Shown here: one piece after another, positions 1 through 8,004 of the stretch
How the letters are laid out: the number at the start of each line of letters is the position of its first letter
How positions within the stretch are numbered: the first letter of the stretch is position 1
DNA from: UBA6136 sp044378425
Lineage (GTDB): Bacteria > Pseudomonadota > Gammaproteobacteria > Methylococcales > Methylococcaceae
Direction of reading: 5' to 3'
DNA length: 14,073 nucleotides
Assembly: GCA_044378425.1 (NCBI GenBank)
Contig: JBILXN010000042.1
Coordinates: 1 to 14,073 of the forward strand
Program-made: the position numbers and the translations under genes
The notes under the pieces: model-generated
Told to the model about the DNA's origin: nothing
Database searches by the model: none
The model's input: only the letters and a program-made list of their open reading frames with translations

Positions 1-681
1 GCCATGAATCGCTATCTGAACAAGACGGCCGGATCCGCGCTGTCAGATGTTGATCTCATCGTCTGGTTGCTCGATCGACCCGCCTGGCTTACGGAGGATG
101 ATCTGGTAATGGAGCGAATCAAGCGCTCCGGTATCCCAGTGATTCTGGTTGTTAATAAAGTTGATCGCATTGAGGACAAAGATCAGTTGTTGCCTTTCCT
201 CAAGGATGCCGGTACTCGTCATGACTTCGTTGAGATCATTCCCATCTCGGCACTGAAGGGCGCTAATCTTGATGTACTCGAATCCCGCATAATGTCTCTA
301 CTGCCTGAGGGCGAGCCAATATTTGCCGAGGATCAGGTCACGGATCGCTCCATGCGTTTTATGGCGGCTGAAATCATCCGCGAGAAACTGCTACGGTCAT
401 TGGGACAGGAAGTACCCCACGCCATTACGGTGGAAATCGAGCAATTCAAGCAGGAGACTGACCTGATCAGGCTCAGTGCGCTGATATGGGTGGAACGTGA
501 CGGCCAGAAGGCTATCGTGATTGGTCAGAAGGGTGAAGTACTCAAAAAGGTGGGCGAGCGCTCGCGCCATGACATGGAACGCCTATTCGAGAGTAAGGTC
601 TTTCTGCAGTTGTGGGTTAAGGTGAAAGAGGGCTGGTCGGATGATGAGCGTGCGCTCAGGAGTCTGGGCTATGGTGAGTGA
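1..681 (+). CDS. era: GTPase Era, 3' part (5' end outside window)
   Basis: Era is a membrane-associated GTPase that binds the 3' end of 16S rRNA and helps mature the 30S subunit. The frame is open from base 1 and the first visible residues (AMNRYLNK) match the region just after the G3 motif, so about 70 N-terminal residues with the P-loop lie outside the window. Counting from the Met at base 4, the G4 motif NKVD is at 51-54 and the G5 motif SAL at 82-84. A C-terminal KH domain follows, with its GxxG loop (GQKG) at 174-177 and a typical W-V-K-V-K-x-G-W end. The stop overlaps the recO start by 4 bases, so the genes are probably translationally coupled. Era-recO-pdxJ is a known gammaproteobacterial order. 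Assignment is secure. The Met at base 4 is internal, not the start. Confidence 0.97.
   Translation, partial: AMNRYLNKTAGSALSDVDLIVWLLDRPAWLTEDDLVMERIKRSGIPVILVVNKVDRIEDKDQLLPFLKDAGTRHDFVEIIPISALKGANLDVLESRIMSLLPEGEPIFAEDQVTDRSMRFMAAEIIREKLLRSLGQEVPHAITVEIEQFKQETDLIRLSALIWVERDGQKAIVIGQKGEVLKKVGERSRHDMERLFESKVFLQLWVKVKEGWSDDERALRSLGYGE
658..662 (+). promoter_or_regulatory. Shine-Dalgarno AGGAG upstream of recO
   Basis: AGGAG lies inside the 3' end of era. It is 15 nt before the recO GTG at 678, which is long for a ribosome site, but an ideal 8 nt before an out-of-frame ATG at 671 that opens a 9-codon ORF ending TGA at 698-700. The site may recruit ribosomes for coupled recO translation. Confidence 0.45.
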
Positions 682-1424
682 ACGTATTACTCCCGCCTGA
701 CGGTCGGGGTAGGGTACTGCTGGAGCATACCGTGATTCTGCATTCCCAGCCTTATCGCGAATCCAGCTTGTTTGTCGATGTTATTTCCCAGAACCACGGC
801 CGGATTCGGTTGCTGGGTAAGGGGGTTAAACGAGGGAAACATCCCCTGTCCCAAGTCCTGAGGCCTTTCGCCAACGTCCGTCTGTCCTGGACAGGGTGCA
901 GCGATCTCCCGTTACTGACCGCCGCCGAGTCGGTTGGGCAGATGCCTGCCCTGATGGGAGAGGCTCTGTTCTGTGGCTTCTATGTGAATGAGCTATTGTT
1001 ATACCTGCTACCCCTGCAAGACCCCCAGCCCGAGGTCTACTGTTTGTACCTTGATGTGCTGGATCAACTGGTCTTGGGGCGGTGTTTGCAGACGACGCTA
1101 CGGTTTTTTGAATTGTCGCTGCTCACTGCTATTGGCTATGGCCCCCAGCTTGAATACGACACCAGCGGTAGCCCGATAGATCCTGCGAAGACTTACCGCT
1201 ACCTCGTGGGGGAGGGCGCGAATCTTGTTGAGCCCGGTCAACACGCCGCAATAGCAGGTGCAACCCTGCTGGGTTTGAGTCGTCGCTGCCTGACCCACGA
1301 ATCACAATTGAGGGAAGCCAAGCATCTCTTGCGCAGCATCATTCAGTATCACCTCAACGGGCGGCCACTCAGAAGCCGTGAGTTGTTCAAACCCTTCAGC
1401 CGTGGGCTATCTCATGAGTCATAA
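678..1424 (+). CDS. recO: DNA repair protein RecO
   Basis: RecO works with RecR in the RecF pathway. It anneals single strands and helps load RecA onto SSB-coated gaps. The 248-residue product is close to the usual length (about 240). Its N-terminal OB-fold shows the family signature around residues 19-55 (VILHSQPYRESS, then GRIRLLGKGVKRGKH), followed by the helical domain ending in QYHLNGRPLRSRELF. The GTG start was chosen because its G-T-G-A overlaps the era stop by 4 bases and no ATG lies between it and the conserved VILHSQPYRES segment. The N-terminus is roughly 10 residues longer than I expect before that segment, and a competing ATG at 671 in another frame has the better-spaced ribosome site. 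The 3' end overlaps pdxJ by 11 bases. Confidence 0.93.
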   Translation: MNVLLPPDGRGRVLLEHTVILHSQPYRESSLFVDVISQNHGRIRLLGKGVKRGKHPLSQVLRPFANVRLSWTGCSDLPLLTAAESVGQMPALMGEALFCGFYVNELLLYLLPLQDPQPEVYCLYLDVLDQLVLGRCLQTTLRFFELSLLTAIGYGPQLEYDTSGSPIDPAKTYRYLVGEGANLVEPGQHAAIAGATLLGLSRRCLTHESQLREAKHLLRSIIQYHLNGRPLRSRELFKPFSRGLSHES

Positions 1425-2160
1425 CACACCCATTTTTCTTGGATTAAATGTCGATCATGTGGCAACGGTACGGCAGGCCCGTGGTACCCGTTATCCAGAG
1501 GTCATCCATGCCGCCCTGCTGGCAGAACAGGCAGGCGCGGACGGGATCACGGCCCACCTCAGGGAAGACCGTCGCCACATTCAGGATCGGGATATTGATC
1601 TGCTGGCTAGCACGCTTCAGACCCGACTGAATCTGGAAATGGCGGTCACCGATGAAATGCTGGCCATAGCCTGCCAAGTCAGGCCCGGTGCCTGTTGTCT
1701 GGTACCGGAAAAAAGGGAGGAACTTACTACTGAAGGCGGACTGGATGTCGCCGGCAATCTGGCGCGAATGACCGAAGCCTGCGGCGTGCTGGGCGAGGCG
1801 GGTATTGAAGTCTCGCTGTTTATTGATGCCGAGCCTAAACAGATTGAAGCCGCCGCTAGGGCAGGTGCTCCCGTGATCGAACTACACACCGGCCACTATG
1901 CTGATGCAACGGATTCGTCATCAGTTCAGGCTGAACTGGTCCGCCTAAGTGAGGCGGCTCAACTGGCCGCCAGGCTGGGGCTGATCGTGAACGCCGGGCA
2001 TGGCCTTCATTACCACAATGTGGCCGATATTTGTCGCATACCCGAAATCAGGGAGCTCAATATCGGACATTCCATTATCGCTCGCGCCCTATTTTCAGGA
2101 CTTGCAGGGGCTGTCAGGGAAATGAAAGTCATCATGCAGACAGCTCGCGGTGAGAATTGA
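1414..2160 (+). CDS. pdxJ: Pyridoxine 5'-phosphate synthase PdxJ
   Basis: PdxJ condenses 3-amino-2-oxopropyl phosphate with 1-deoxy-D-xylulose 5-phosphate to give pyridoxine 5'-phosphate, the last ring-closing step of DXP-dependent vitamin B6 synthesis in the cytoplasm. The 248-residue TIM-barrel shows the family landmarks: LNVDHVATVRQAR near residues 11-23, the active-site loop HLREDRRHI at about 48-56, NLEMAVTDEM with the catalytic Glu near 75, and the phosphate-binding NAGHGLHYHN segment. ATG 1414 is preferred because the product then begins just before the conserved LGLNVDHVAT. A GTG at 1378 in the same frame would add 12 residues of recO-overlapping sequence. It overlaps the recO end by 11 bases and lacks a strong ribosome site, suggesting coupling to recO. 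Confidence 0.97.
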   Translation: MSHNTPIFLGLNVDHVATVRQARGTRYPEVIHAALLAEQAGADGITAHLREDRRHIQDRDIDLLASTLQTRLNLEMAVTDEMLAIACQVRPGACCLVPEKREELTTEGGLDVAGNLARMTEACGVLGEAGIEVSLFIDAEPKQIEAAARAGAPVIELHTGHYADATDSSSVQAELVRLSEAAQLAARLGLIVNAGHGLHYHNVADICRIPEIRELNIGHSIIARALFSGLAGAVREMKVIMQTARGEN

Positions 2161-2256
2161 CCGAAGTGTTGCGTTCTGCCATAGTTGCGACCCGGTAAAA
2201 CTCCAACTTTGAGGCTTGCGCGTTGCCGCTCAGGCGGTTTATTCGCTTTCTAACGC

Positions 2257-2952
2257 ATGTCGAATCAACATAACGGTGACAAAGCACCCGACGGTGTCAA
2301 AGACCAGCCCCAAAGGCTGTTCGAGGAGTCATCGCGAGATGTTCAAAGCCGTGGGGGTGTCCGTCCCGTCGTCATCTTTACGGGGCTTGTTTTAATGGTT
2401 GCTGTATTGTTGCTGGTCGTGCAGTTCCGCACGGTACTGGTGGCAATGGAAAACCGACTCAACCTTGATGCTGCCGGAGATGGGCGGATACAGGCAATCG
2501 GTCAGCAACTGGAGGGTCTGCGGGGAAAGCTGAACGGTTTGTTGGCTGAATCGGTGGAGATCAGACTGAAATCGCTGGAGCAGAGTATCGCGGATGGCAA
2601 GGTCAACGGTGATGAGATGGCGGCCTTACAGTCTCTCCAGAATGATTTTCGGCAGATAGAAACGTATTCATCGGTGACGGGTGGCGTGAGTTTTGACAGC
2701 GCCAGGGGTGAACACCCCCGCTTCCAGTCAGTGACGGGCCCGATACCCGCCCGTATGGGCAATCAGGAACTCTTGAGAGAAATTGCCCGATTAAGGACAT
2801 TGTTTTACCTGTGTCTTACCGGTTTGGTCGCGGGTGCAGGCGTTATGGGCGCCCGTCAGGTCTGGATAAGAACACACAAAACAGCCCAGCTGGGTTCCAC
2901 TAGTAACCGCCAGCCCCTATTGACCCGTAGCCGACCCAATCGTAAGGCCTAA
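2257..2952 (+). CDS. Unrecognised two-helix membrane protein with coiled-coil-like middle
   Basis: I do not recognise this 231-residue protein. Residues 1-36 are hydrophilic and charged. Residues 37-57 form a strong hydrophobic helix (VVIFTGLVLMVAVLLLVVQF). Residues about 64-136 are rich in Leu, Gln, Glu and Lys with heptad-like spacing and could form a coiled coil. A second hydrophobic segment (about 182-200) is followed by a basic tail. With two membrane passes both ends would be on the same side, probably cytoplasmic, with the middle in the periplasm. It lies 96 bases after pdxJ, where acpS often sits, and 93 bases before dusA on the same strand. Codon use looks like its neighbours, so it is probably a real gene. 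No clear ribosome site is seen before the ATG. Confidence 0.72.
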   Translation: MSNQHNGDKAPDGVKDQPQRLFEESSRDVQSRGGVRPVVIFTGLVLMVAVLLLVVQFRTVLVAMENRLNLDAAGDGRIQAIGQQLEGLRGKLNGLLAESVEIRLKSLEQSIADGKVNGDEMAALQSLQNDFRQIETYSSVTGGVSFDSARGEHPRFQSVTGPIPARMGNQELLREIARLRTLFYLCLTGLVAGAGVMGARQVWIRTHKTAQLGSTSNRQPLLTRSRPNRKA

Positions 2953-3045
2953 ACCCGGGCGGACGACCTCCGCACACCGGCGCATCGGGCAAGTGCGGTA
3001 CCTATCACAGCTCATTTAAACACCGCCATCAGTCTGTCGGATCCG

Positions 3046-4008
3046 ATGCAGAGAACCATAGCCGTAGCTCCTATGCTGGACTGGACCGACAGGCATTGCC
3101 GCTATTTTCTTCGGCAGATTTCACAGCATGTGCTCCTGTACACCGAAATGGTCACCACCGGTGCTATTTTGCATGGGGATCAGGAGCGTCTGCTTGGTTT
3201 TCACCCGGCCGAAAAGCCATTGGCATTGCAGCTAGGGGGCAGCGAGCCCGCTGATCTCGCGGAGTGTGCCCGCATCGGCGAAGGTCGCGGCTATGATGAG
3301 ATTAATCTTAACGTCGGCTGTCCCAGTAACCGTGTTCAGCGTGGCAGCTTTGGCGCCTGTCTGATGGCAGAGCCCGGTTTGGTCGCCGACTGTGTCGCAG
3401 CGATGCGGCAGTCAGTTGCTTTGCCAGTGACCGTCAAGACCCGTATTGGTATCGATGATCGCGATTCCTACGAAGAACTGACGGACTTTGTCCGCACCGT
3501 TGCCGCTGCTGGCTGTAAGACATTCATTATTCATGCTCGCAAAGCCTGGCTGAGTGGGCTATCGCCCAAGGAGAACCGGGAAGTGCCGCCTTTGCGCTAT
3601 GACATTGCGGCTCAACTCAAGCGAGACTTTCCTGAACTCGAAATCATACTTAATGGTGGCATTCATACTCTGGATGAGGCGAAAGCTCATCTCGCAATCT
3701 TTGATGGTGTCATGATAGGGCGAGCGGCTTACCATGACGCCTATTTATTGGCAGATGTCGATCGACGATTCTATGGCAATGACCACCCGGTTCCCTCCCG
3801 GCAGGATATCGTCGAGGTTATGGTGCCTTATATCCAGGCTGAACTGAATCGCGGAAACCGCCTTCATACCATCACCCGCCATATGCTGGGTCTCTATCAC
3901 GGCATGCCCGGGGGGCGCCTCTGGCGCCGCCGATTAGGGGAGGGCGCTATTCGGCGCGATGCTGGAGTAGAGGTATTTTCCGCTGCTGAATGGCGGGCAA
4001 AGCCGTGA
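3046..4008 (+). CDS. dusA: tRNA-dihydrouridine(20/20a) synthase DusA
   Basis: DusA is an FMN enzyme that reduces U20/U20a in the D-loop of tRNA to dihydrouridine using NADPH. The 320-residue product has the barrel start VAPMLDWTDRHCR (about 7-19), the INLNVGCPS motif with the catalytic Cys at residue 92, VKTRIG, the IHARKAWLSGLSPKENR segment typical of DusA rather than DusB or DusC, and the FMN-phosphate region NGGI followed by GVMIGRAAY. A C-terminal helical tRNA-binding domain follows (ITRHMLGLYHGMPGGRLWRR). Length fits the family (about 330). The ATG sits 5 residues before the conserved VAPM. No strong ribosome site is visible. Confidence 0.96.
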   Translation: MQRTIAVAPMLDWTDRHCRYFLRQISQHVLLYTEMVTTGAILHGDQERLLGFHPAEKPLALQLGGSEPADLAECARIGEGRGYDEINLNVGCPSNRVQRGSFGACLMAEPGLVADCVAAMRQSVALPVTVKTRIGIDDRDSYEELTDFVRTVAAAGCKTFIIHARKAWLSGLSPKENREVPPLRYDIAAQLKRDFPELEIILNGGIHTLDEAKAHLAIFDGVMIGRAAYHDAYLLADVDRRFYGNDHPVPSRQDIVEVMVPYIQAELNRGNRLHTITRHMLGLYHGMPGGRLWRRRLGEGAIRRDAGVEVFSAAEWRAKP

Positions 4009-4047
4009 TAGGGTGAACCTTGAGTACGGTGAACAGAGCTTGCACGG

Positions 4048-4053
4048 TATACT
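4048..4053 (+). promoter_or_regulatory. Putative -10 element (TATACT) for folE
   Basis: TATACT matches the sigma-70 -10 consensus at 5 of 6 positions and lies 28 nt before the folE ATG. The best -35 candidate, TTGAGT at 4020-4025, has a 22 nt spacer, which is too long, so any -35 is poor or activator-dependent. Confidence 0.4.
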
Positions 4054-4070
4054 GAACCATTAACGAAACC

Positions 4071-4076
4071 GGTGAG
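4071..4076 (+). promoter_or_regulatory. Ribosome binding site of folE
   Basis: GGTGAG lies 5 nt before the ATG at 4082. It is among the clearest Shine-Dalgarno matches in a window where most starts have weak ones, and it supports the folE start. Confidence 0.55.
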
Positions 4077-4081
4077 ATAAC

Positions 4082-4642
4082 ATGCACTATAAAGCGACGG
4101 AGCAGCTGTTTTCCCAGCTTATTCAGGAGATTGGCGAAGATGTAACACGAGAGGGGCTGGTCGATACGCCTCAAAGAGCGGCTAAGGCCTTCCATTTTCT
4201 AAATAACGGCTACCAGCGTACCCTGGAGGATGTCTTAAATAACGCCATCTTTGAGGCTGATACAGAGGACATGGTCATCGTCAAGGACATTGAGCTGTAC
4301 TCGCTGTGCGAACACCACCTGTTGCCCTTTATCGGCAAGTGCCACGTCGCCTATTTGCCGCAGGGCAAGGTGATCGGTCTCTCCAAAGTCGCACGAATCG
4401 TTGATATGTACGCTCGCAGGTTGCAGATTCAGGAGCGGCTATCCAACCAGATAGCGACCGCACTGCAGACGGCGATCAATCCCGCAGGCGTCGCCGTCGT
4501 GATTGAGGCCAAACACCTGTGCATGATGATGCGCGGAGTGGAGAAACAAAATTCAGTGATGACCACATCGTCAATGCTGGGGCTGTTTCGCAAGCAGATC
4601 AGTACCCGTCAGGAATTCCTCAATCTGATCAGTCGCCATTGA
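4082..4642 (+). CDS. folE: GTP cyclohydrolase I (type IA)
   Basis: FolE converts GTP to 7,8-dihydroneopterin triphosphate and formate, the first step of tetrahydrofolate and other pterin synthesis. The 186-residue product has the zinc ligands Cys76 and His79 (LCEHHLLPF) and Cys147 (HLCMMMRG). It also has the substrate-binding VIGLSKVARIVDMYARRLQIQERL segment and a terminal MTTSSMLGLFR region, all in the expected order. The length matches compact bacterial FolE proteins (about 180-220). The gene has its own putative -10 and ribosome site, so it may be transcribed apart from dusA, which ends 73 bases upstream. No oddity is seen. Confidence 0.97.
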   Translation: MHYKATEQLFSQLIQEIGEDVTREGLVDTPQRAAKAFHFLNNGYQRTLEDVLNNAIFEADTEDMVIVKDIELYSLCEHHLLPFIGKCHVAYLPQGKVIGLSKVARIVDMYARRLQIQERLSNQIATALQTAINPAGVAVVIEAKHLCMMMRGVEKQNSVMTTSSMLGLFRKQISTRQEFLNLISRH

Positions 4643-4646
4643 TCCA

Positions 4647-4683
4647 GTTTGCCGTGCGGCCATGTCGCGACCGGTCGGCAAAC
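4647..4683. repeat. 8-bp inverted repeat after folE
   Basis: GTTTGCCG (4647-4654) is exactly complementary to CGGCAAAC (4676-4683), with a 21 nt loop that holds the palindrome GTCGCGAC (4664-4671). It begins 4 bases after the folE stop. No T-run follows on either strand, so it is not a standard intrinsic terminator. It could be a weak terminator, an mRNA 3' hairpin or a protein site upstream of mrcB. Confidence 0.5.
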
Positions 4684-4745
4684 CCTGGTGAGCGGAACGC
4701 AAGGGGTCACCGTCGGCGCATTCGTCTGATAGACCTCGAGTACCC

Positions 4746-7067
4746 ATGAAGGCGACACCCTCCAAAATGCCTCCCAGCGGTCGCCGATCAAGATCCTTGT
4801 CAGGCGCCCTGGTGAGGCTGTTGGTCTTATTGATACCTTTTGTTCTGGCCGCAGCAGTAGCCTATGTCGGCTATCAGGATCGCATGGTGCGCGAGCAGTT
4901 CGAGGGCAAGCGCTGGGCGTTGCCTGCCCGGGTGTATGCCGGGGCACCCGAGATTTTTGTCGGCGCCAGCTTCGATGCCGAAGGGTTTGAGTGGTTGCTG
5001 GGCCAGCTTAAATATCGAAAAGACCCGCAGTTATCGACCCAGGGTACCTATATCCGCCTGGGTGACGAAATCGTCTTCAGGACCCGTGATGTCAAATTCT
5101 GGGACAAACCGGAGCCGACCCGTGAAATGCGTGCCCAGTTCGCCGATGGTCAGGTGATATTGCTGGAGGAAATGTACACCGGTAGCGCTGTTCCCTTGTT
5201 GCGGATGGAGCCGGTCAAGATCGGCAGCTTTTACCCCGCCCGTCGGGAAGACCGGGTACTGATCAAGATCGATCAAGCGCCAGACATGCTGCTCAAGGCA
5301 CTGTTTGCCAGCGAAGACCACTCCTTTTACCACCATCATGGCGTTTCAATGCGCGGCATTCTCCGTGCCGTCTGGGTCAATGTCCGGGCGGGCGGCATTG
5401 TGCAGGGGGGTAGCACCCTGACTCAGCAGCTGGTAAAGAACTTCTACCTGAGTTCGGAGCGAACTTGGTGGCGTAAGCTGAACGAGATCGTCATGGCGAT
5501 CATTCTCGATGCCCGCTACTCGAAGGACGAAATACTGGAAGCGTATCTCAACGAGATCTATCTGGGTCAGGATGGTTCGCGGGCTGTTCATGGATTCGGC
5601 CTCGCCAGTCAGTATTATTTCGGTCGAGAGATTGAGGAGCTCAGGCTCCATCACATCGCCCTGCTGGTGGCTTTGGTGCGTGGTCCATCCTATTACGATC
5701 CCTACAAGATGCCGGATCGGGTGCTTAAGCGCCGTAACCTGATACTCGACGAGATGGTGGCGCAAGGTTTCCTGAATAAGACCGATGCCCGGCAGGCTAT
5801 GGCTGCACCGCTAGATGTCGTGGTTGATCCGCATCAGTCGGTCAGCCGCTACCCTGCCTTTATGGACCTAGTGCGTCGGCAACTGCAAAAGGAATACCGG
5901 CCTGAGGATCTGACTTCCGAGGGGCTTAACATTTTTACCACGCTGGACGTCAACGTTCAGCGCCATCTGCAAGAGGCCATGATGAATCATCTGGCCTTAC
6001 TCGAAAAAAATCCCAAAATCCAGGGTCTCGAAAGTGCTGCCATCATGACGCGTCGGGCGACCGGCGAGATCGCCGCCATGTCTGGGTCGCGCGATCCCGA
6101 GTCGTCAGGCTTCAACCGCGCTCTGGATGCCTACCGTCAGATAGGCTCGCTCTACAAGCCGGTGGTGTACCTGACAGCACTGGAAAATCCGGATCGTTGG
6201 ACGATTGCCTCCACCGTGCAGGACAGTGCGATACACATCAAGAACCCCGGCACCACCTGGTCGCCCAAAAACTACGATAACCGCGAACATGGCGCTGTGC
6301 CGCTGTTCAAGGCGCTGGCACACTCCTATAACCTCGCAACCGTGCGCCTGGGTATGGACGTTGGCATCGCTCGCACTGCGCAAACACTGCGCAAATTAGG
6401 TGTCGACAGGAAGGTCGAGCTGGTGCCGTCACTGCTGCTGGGTACTGCCAGCCTGACGCCTTTCGAGGTCACCCAGATGTACCAGACCTTCGCCAGCGAC
6501 GGATTTCTCACCCCATTGCGGGCTATTCAGGCGGTGGTATCGCCGGAAGGCAAAATCCTGCAGAAATATGGTCTGGATGTCAGGCAATCGGTCGATGCCT
6601 CCAGTGTATTTGTGCTCAATACCATGCTCAAGGAAGTCATGCACAGTGGGACCGGTAAGCCAGCCTATGCCCATCTGCCCGCGACGCTGACGGCGGCAGG
6701 CAAGACCGGAACGACGAATGATTTACGGGATAGCTGGTTTGCAGGGTTTACCGGCGATTATCTCGGTGTCGTCTGGCTGGGGAAGGACGATAATCAGCCC
6801 GCCGGCCTGACAGGGGCTGAAGGTGCGCTCAAGATTTGGGCGACCGCCATGAGGCAGGTGAGCCACGAGCCACTGGAAATGGAGAAGCCGGATGACGTGA
6901 AGATGATCTGGGTCGATGGACGTGGTGGCCGTTCGGGTCAGGGCTGTGAGGGTGCCGTGCAGTTGCCGTTTATTGATGGCAGCGGGCCGGACCACGCCTC
7001 AGCCTGTGGCGGCAATCCCGAGCCCGAAGAGCAGATCGCACCGACGGTGCCGGGAAGCCTGTTCTGA
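4746..7067 (+). CDS. mrcB: Bifunctional penicillin-binding protein 1B (glycosyltransferase/transpeptidase)
   Basis: This inner-membrane enzyme polymerises lipid II into glycan strands and cross-links the peptides. The 773-residue product has a short basic cytoplasmic tail, one membrane helix at about 21-43, and a UB2H-like region at about 58-150 of the kind that binds the LpoB activator in E. coli. The GT51 domain follows, with catalytic Glu190 in EDHSFYHHHG, the GGSTLTQQLVKNF motif and Glu270 in LNEIYLGQ. The transpeptidase has the nucleophile Ser468 and Lys471 (SLYK), SYN at 527-529 and KTG at 653-655. A tail with two cysteines and a Pro/Glu-rich end is like Pseudomonas PBP1b, whose length (about 770) also fits. 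All active-site motifs are intact. Its ATG has no strong ribosome site. Confidence 0.96.
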   Translation: MKATPSKMPPSGRRSRSLSGALVRLLVLLIPFVLAAAVAYVGYQDRMVREQFEGKRWALPARVYAGAPEIFVGASFDAEGFEWLLGQLKYRKDPQLSTQGTYIRLGDEIVFRTRDVKFWDKPEPTREMRAQFADGQVILLEEMYTGSAVPLLRMEPVKIGSFYPARREDRVLIKIDQAPDMLLKALFASEDHSFYHHHGVSMRGILRAVWVNVRAGGIVQGGSTLTQQLVKNFYLSSERTWWRKLNEIVMAIILDARYSKDEILEAYLNEIYLGQDGSRAVHGFGLASQYYFGREIEELRLHHIALLVALVRGPSYYDPYKMPDRVLKRRNLILDEMVAQGFLNKTDARQAMAAPLDVVVDPHQSVSRYPAFMDLVRRQLQKEYRPEDLTSEGLNIFTTLDVNVQRHLQEAMMNHLALLEKNPKIQGLESAAIMTRRATGEIAAMSGSRDPESSGFNRALDAYRQIGSLYKPVVYLTALENPDRWTIASTVQDSAIHIKNPGTTWSPKNYDNREHGAVPLFKALAHSYNLATVRLGMDVGIARTAQTLRKLGVDRKVELVPSLLLGTASLTPFEVTQMYQTFASDGFLTPLRAIQAVVSPEGKILQKYGLDVRQSVDASSVFVLNTMLKEVMHSGTGKPAYAHLPATLTAAGKTGTTNDLRDSWFAGFTGDYLGVVWLGKDDNQPAGLTGAEGALKIWATAMRQVSHEPLEMEKPDDVKMIWVDGRGGRSGQGCEGAVQLPFIDGSGPDHASACGGNPEPEEQIAPTVPGSLF

Positions 7068-7114
7068 ATCCATAACCCCGCTTGCCGGCATCACTCCATT
7101 ACCGGGTTACGCTT

Positions 7115-7948
7115 ATGTTCACTGACAAAACTGTACTGATTACCGGCTGCTCATCGGGAATTGGTCTCTTTACAGCCCGGCAGCTGCGGGCGCGCGGGTA
7201 TCGAGTATTTGCTACGGCCCGCCAACGTGTGGATGTGCGGAAGCTTCGGGACGAAGGCTTTGAAGCGGTCGTGCTTGATCTGGCCGATTCTTCCTCTATC
7301 CGCCATGCCGTGAGCGTGGTACTGGCGGCCACGAACGGTAAAATCTATGCCCTTTTCAATAATGGCGCTTATGGCCAGCCGGGGGCGGTCGAGGATCTTC
7401 GGCGTGAGGTTTTACGCGAACAGTTCGAAACCAATCTGTTCGGCACCCATGAATTGACCAACCTTCTAATTCCCGTCATGCGGCAGCAGGGTTATGGCCG
7501 GATTATCCAGAATAGTTCGGTGCTGGGTTTCGCCGCCATGCGCTACCGCGGTGCCTATAATGCCAGCAAGTTTGCGTTGGAGGGACTCACCGATACCTTG
7601 CGACTTGAACTGGCCGGAACCGGTATCCATGTTTCGCTTATAGAGCCCGGCCCGATTAGTAGCCGGTTTCGCGATAACGCTTTTGCCATGTATCGAAAAA
7701 ATATCGAATCGTCGAACAGCGCCCACCGAGAAAACTACCTGGCTATCGAGTCGCGGCTACAGAAGCAGGGTCCAGCCGTGCCCTTCACTCTAGGGCCCGA
7801 GGCTGTCGCCGCCAAGGTGATTCACGCGCTGGAGGCCCGTCGCCCCCGAACCCGCTATTACGTGACTTTCCCCACCTATCTGTTCGGCTATCTGAAGCGT
7901 TTATTGCCAGACAGGTGGCTGGATTGGCTGCTCGGCAAAGTGGGCTGA
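7115..7948 (+). CDS. Classical short-chain dehydrogenase/reductase
   Basis: This is a 277-residue NAD(P)-dependent oxidoreductase of the classical SDR family with a Rossmann fold. The cofactor motif TGCSSGIG is at 10-17, a variant NNAG motif (NNGA) at 82-85, Asn107 of the catalytic tetrad is in FETN, Ser134/135 lie in QNSS, and YNASK at 148-152 gives Tyr148 and Lys152. The PGPISSRF segment and the C-terminal YVTFPTYLFGYLKRLLPD resemble the 17beta-hydroxysteroid-dehydrogenase-like subgroup. The substrate cannot be inferred. ATG 7115 is chosen because it places the cofactor motif at the usual distance; an in-frame TTG at 7082 would add 11 residues. It starts 47 bases after mrcB and converges on the symporter gene 56 bases downstream. 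Confidence 0.92.
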   Translation: MFTDKTVLITGCSSGIGLFTARQLRARGYRVFATARQRVDVRKLRDEGFEAVVLDLADSSSIRHAVSVVLAATNGKIYALFNNGAYGQPGAVEDLRREVLREQFETNLFGTHELTNLLIPVMRQQGYGRIIQNSSVLGFAAMRYRGAYNASKFALEGLTDTLRLELAGTGIHVSLIEPGPISSRFRDNAFAMYRKNIESSNSAHRENYLAIESRLQKQGPAVPFTLGPEAVAAKVIHALEARRPRTRYYVTFPTYLFGYLKRLLPDRWLDWLLGKVG

Positions 7949-8004
7949 TTGCGGGAGAGTGGCGGCTTACGCCGACGGCGTGGGCATGTTGACGAGGCAC
8001 GGCA

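Noticed and set aside
2221..2250. CCGC-TCAG-GCGG followed by TTTATT after pdxJ as an intrinsic terminator
   Set aside because: A 4-bp stem with an interrupted T-run is too weak to support without data.
2959..2973. GCGGA-CGACC-TCCGC hairpin just after the membrane-protein gene as a terminator
   Set aside because: The stem is 5 bp and no T-run follows, so chance occurrence in GC-rich DNA is likely.
5346..5765. 139-codon minus-strand ORF inside mrcB
   Set aside because: It covers the conserved GT51 region of mrcB and has no features of its own.
7949..8004. CGGC-TTAC-GCCG hairpin between the convergent SDR and symporter genes as a bidirectional terminator
   Set aside because: The stem is only 4 bp and no T-run follows on either strand.
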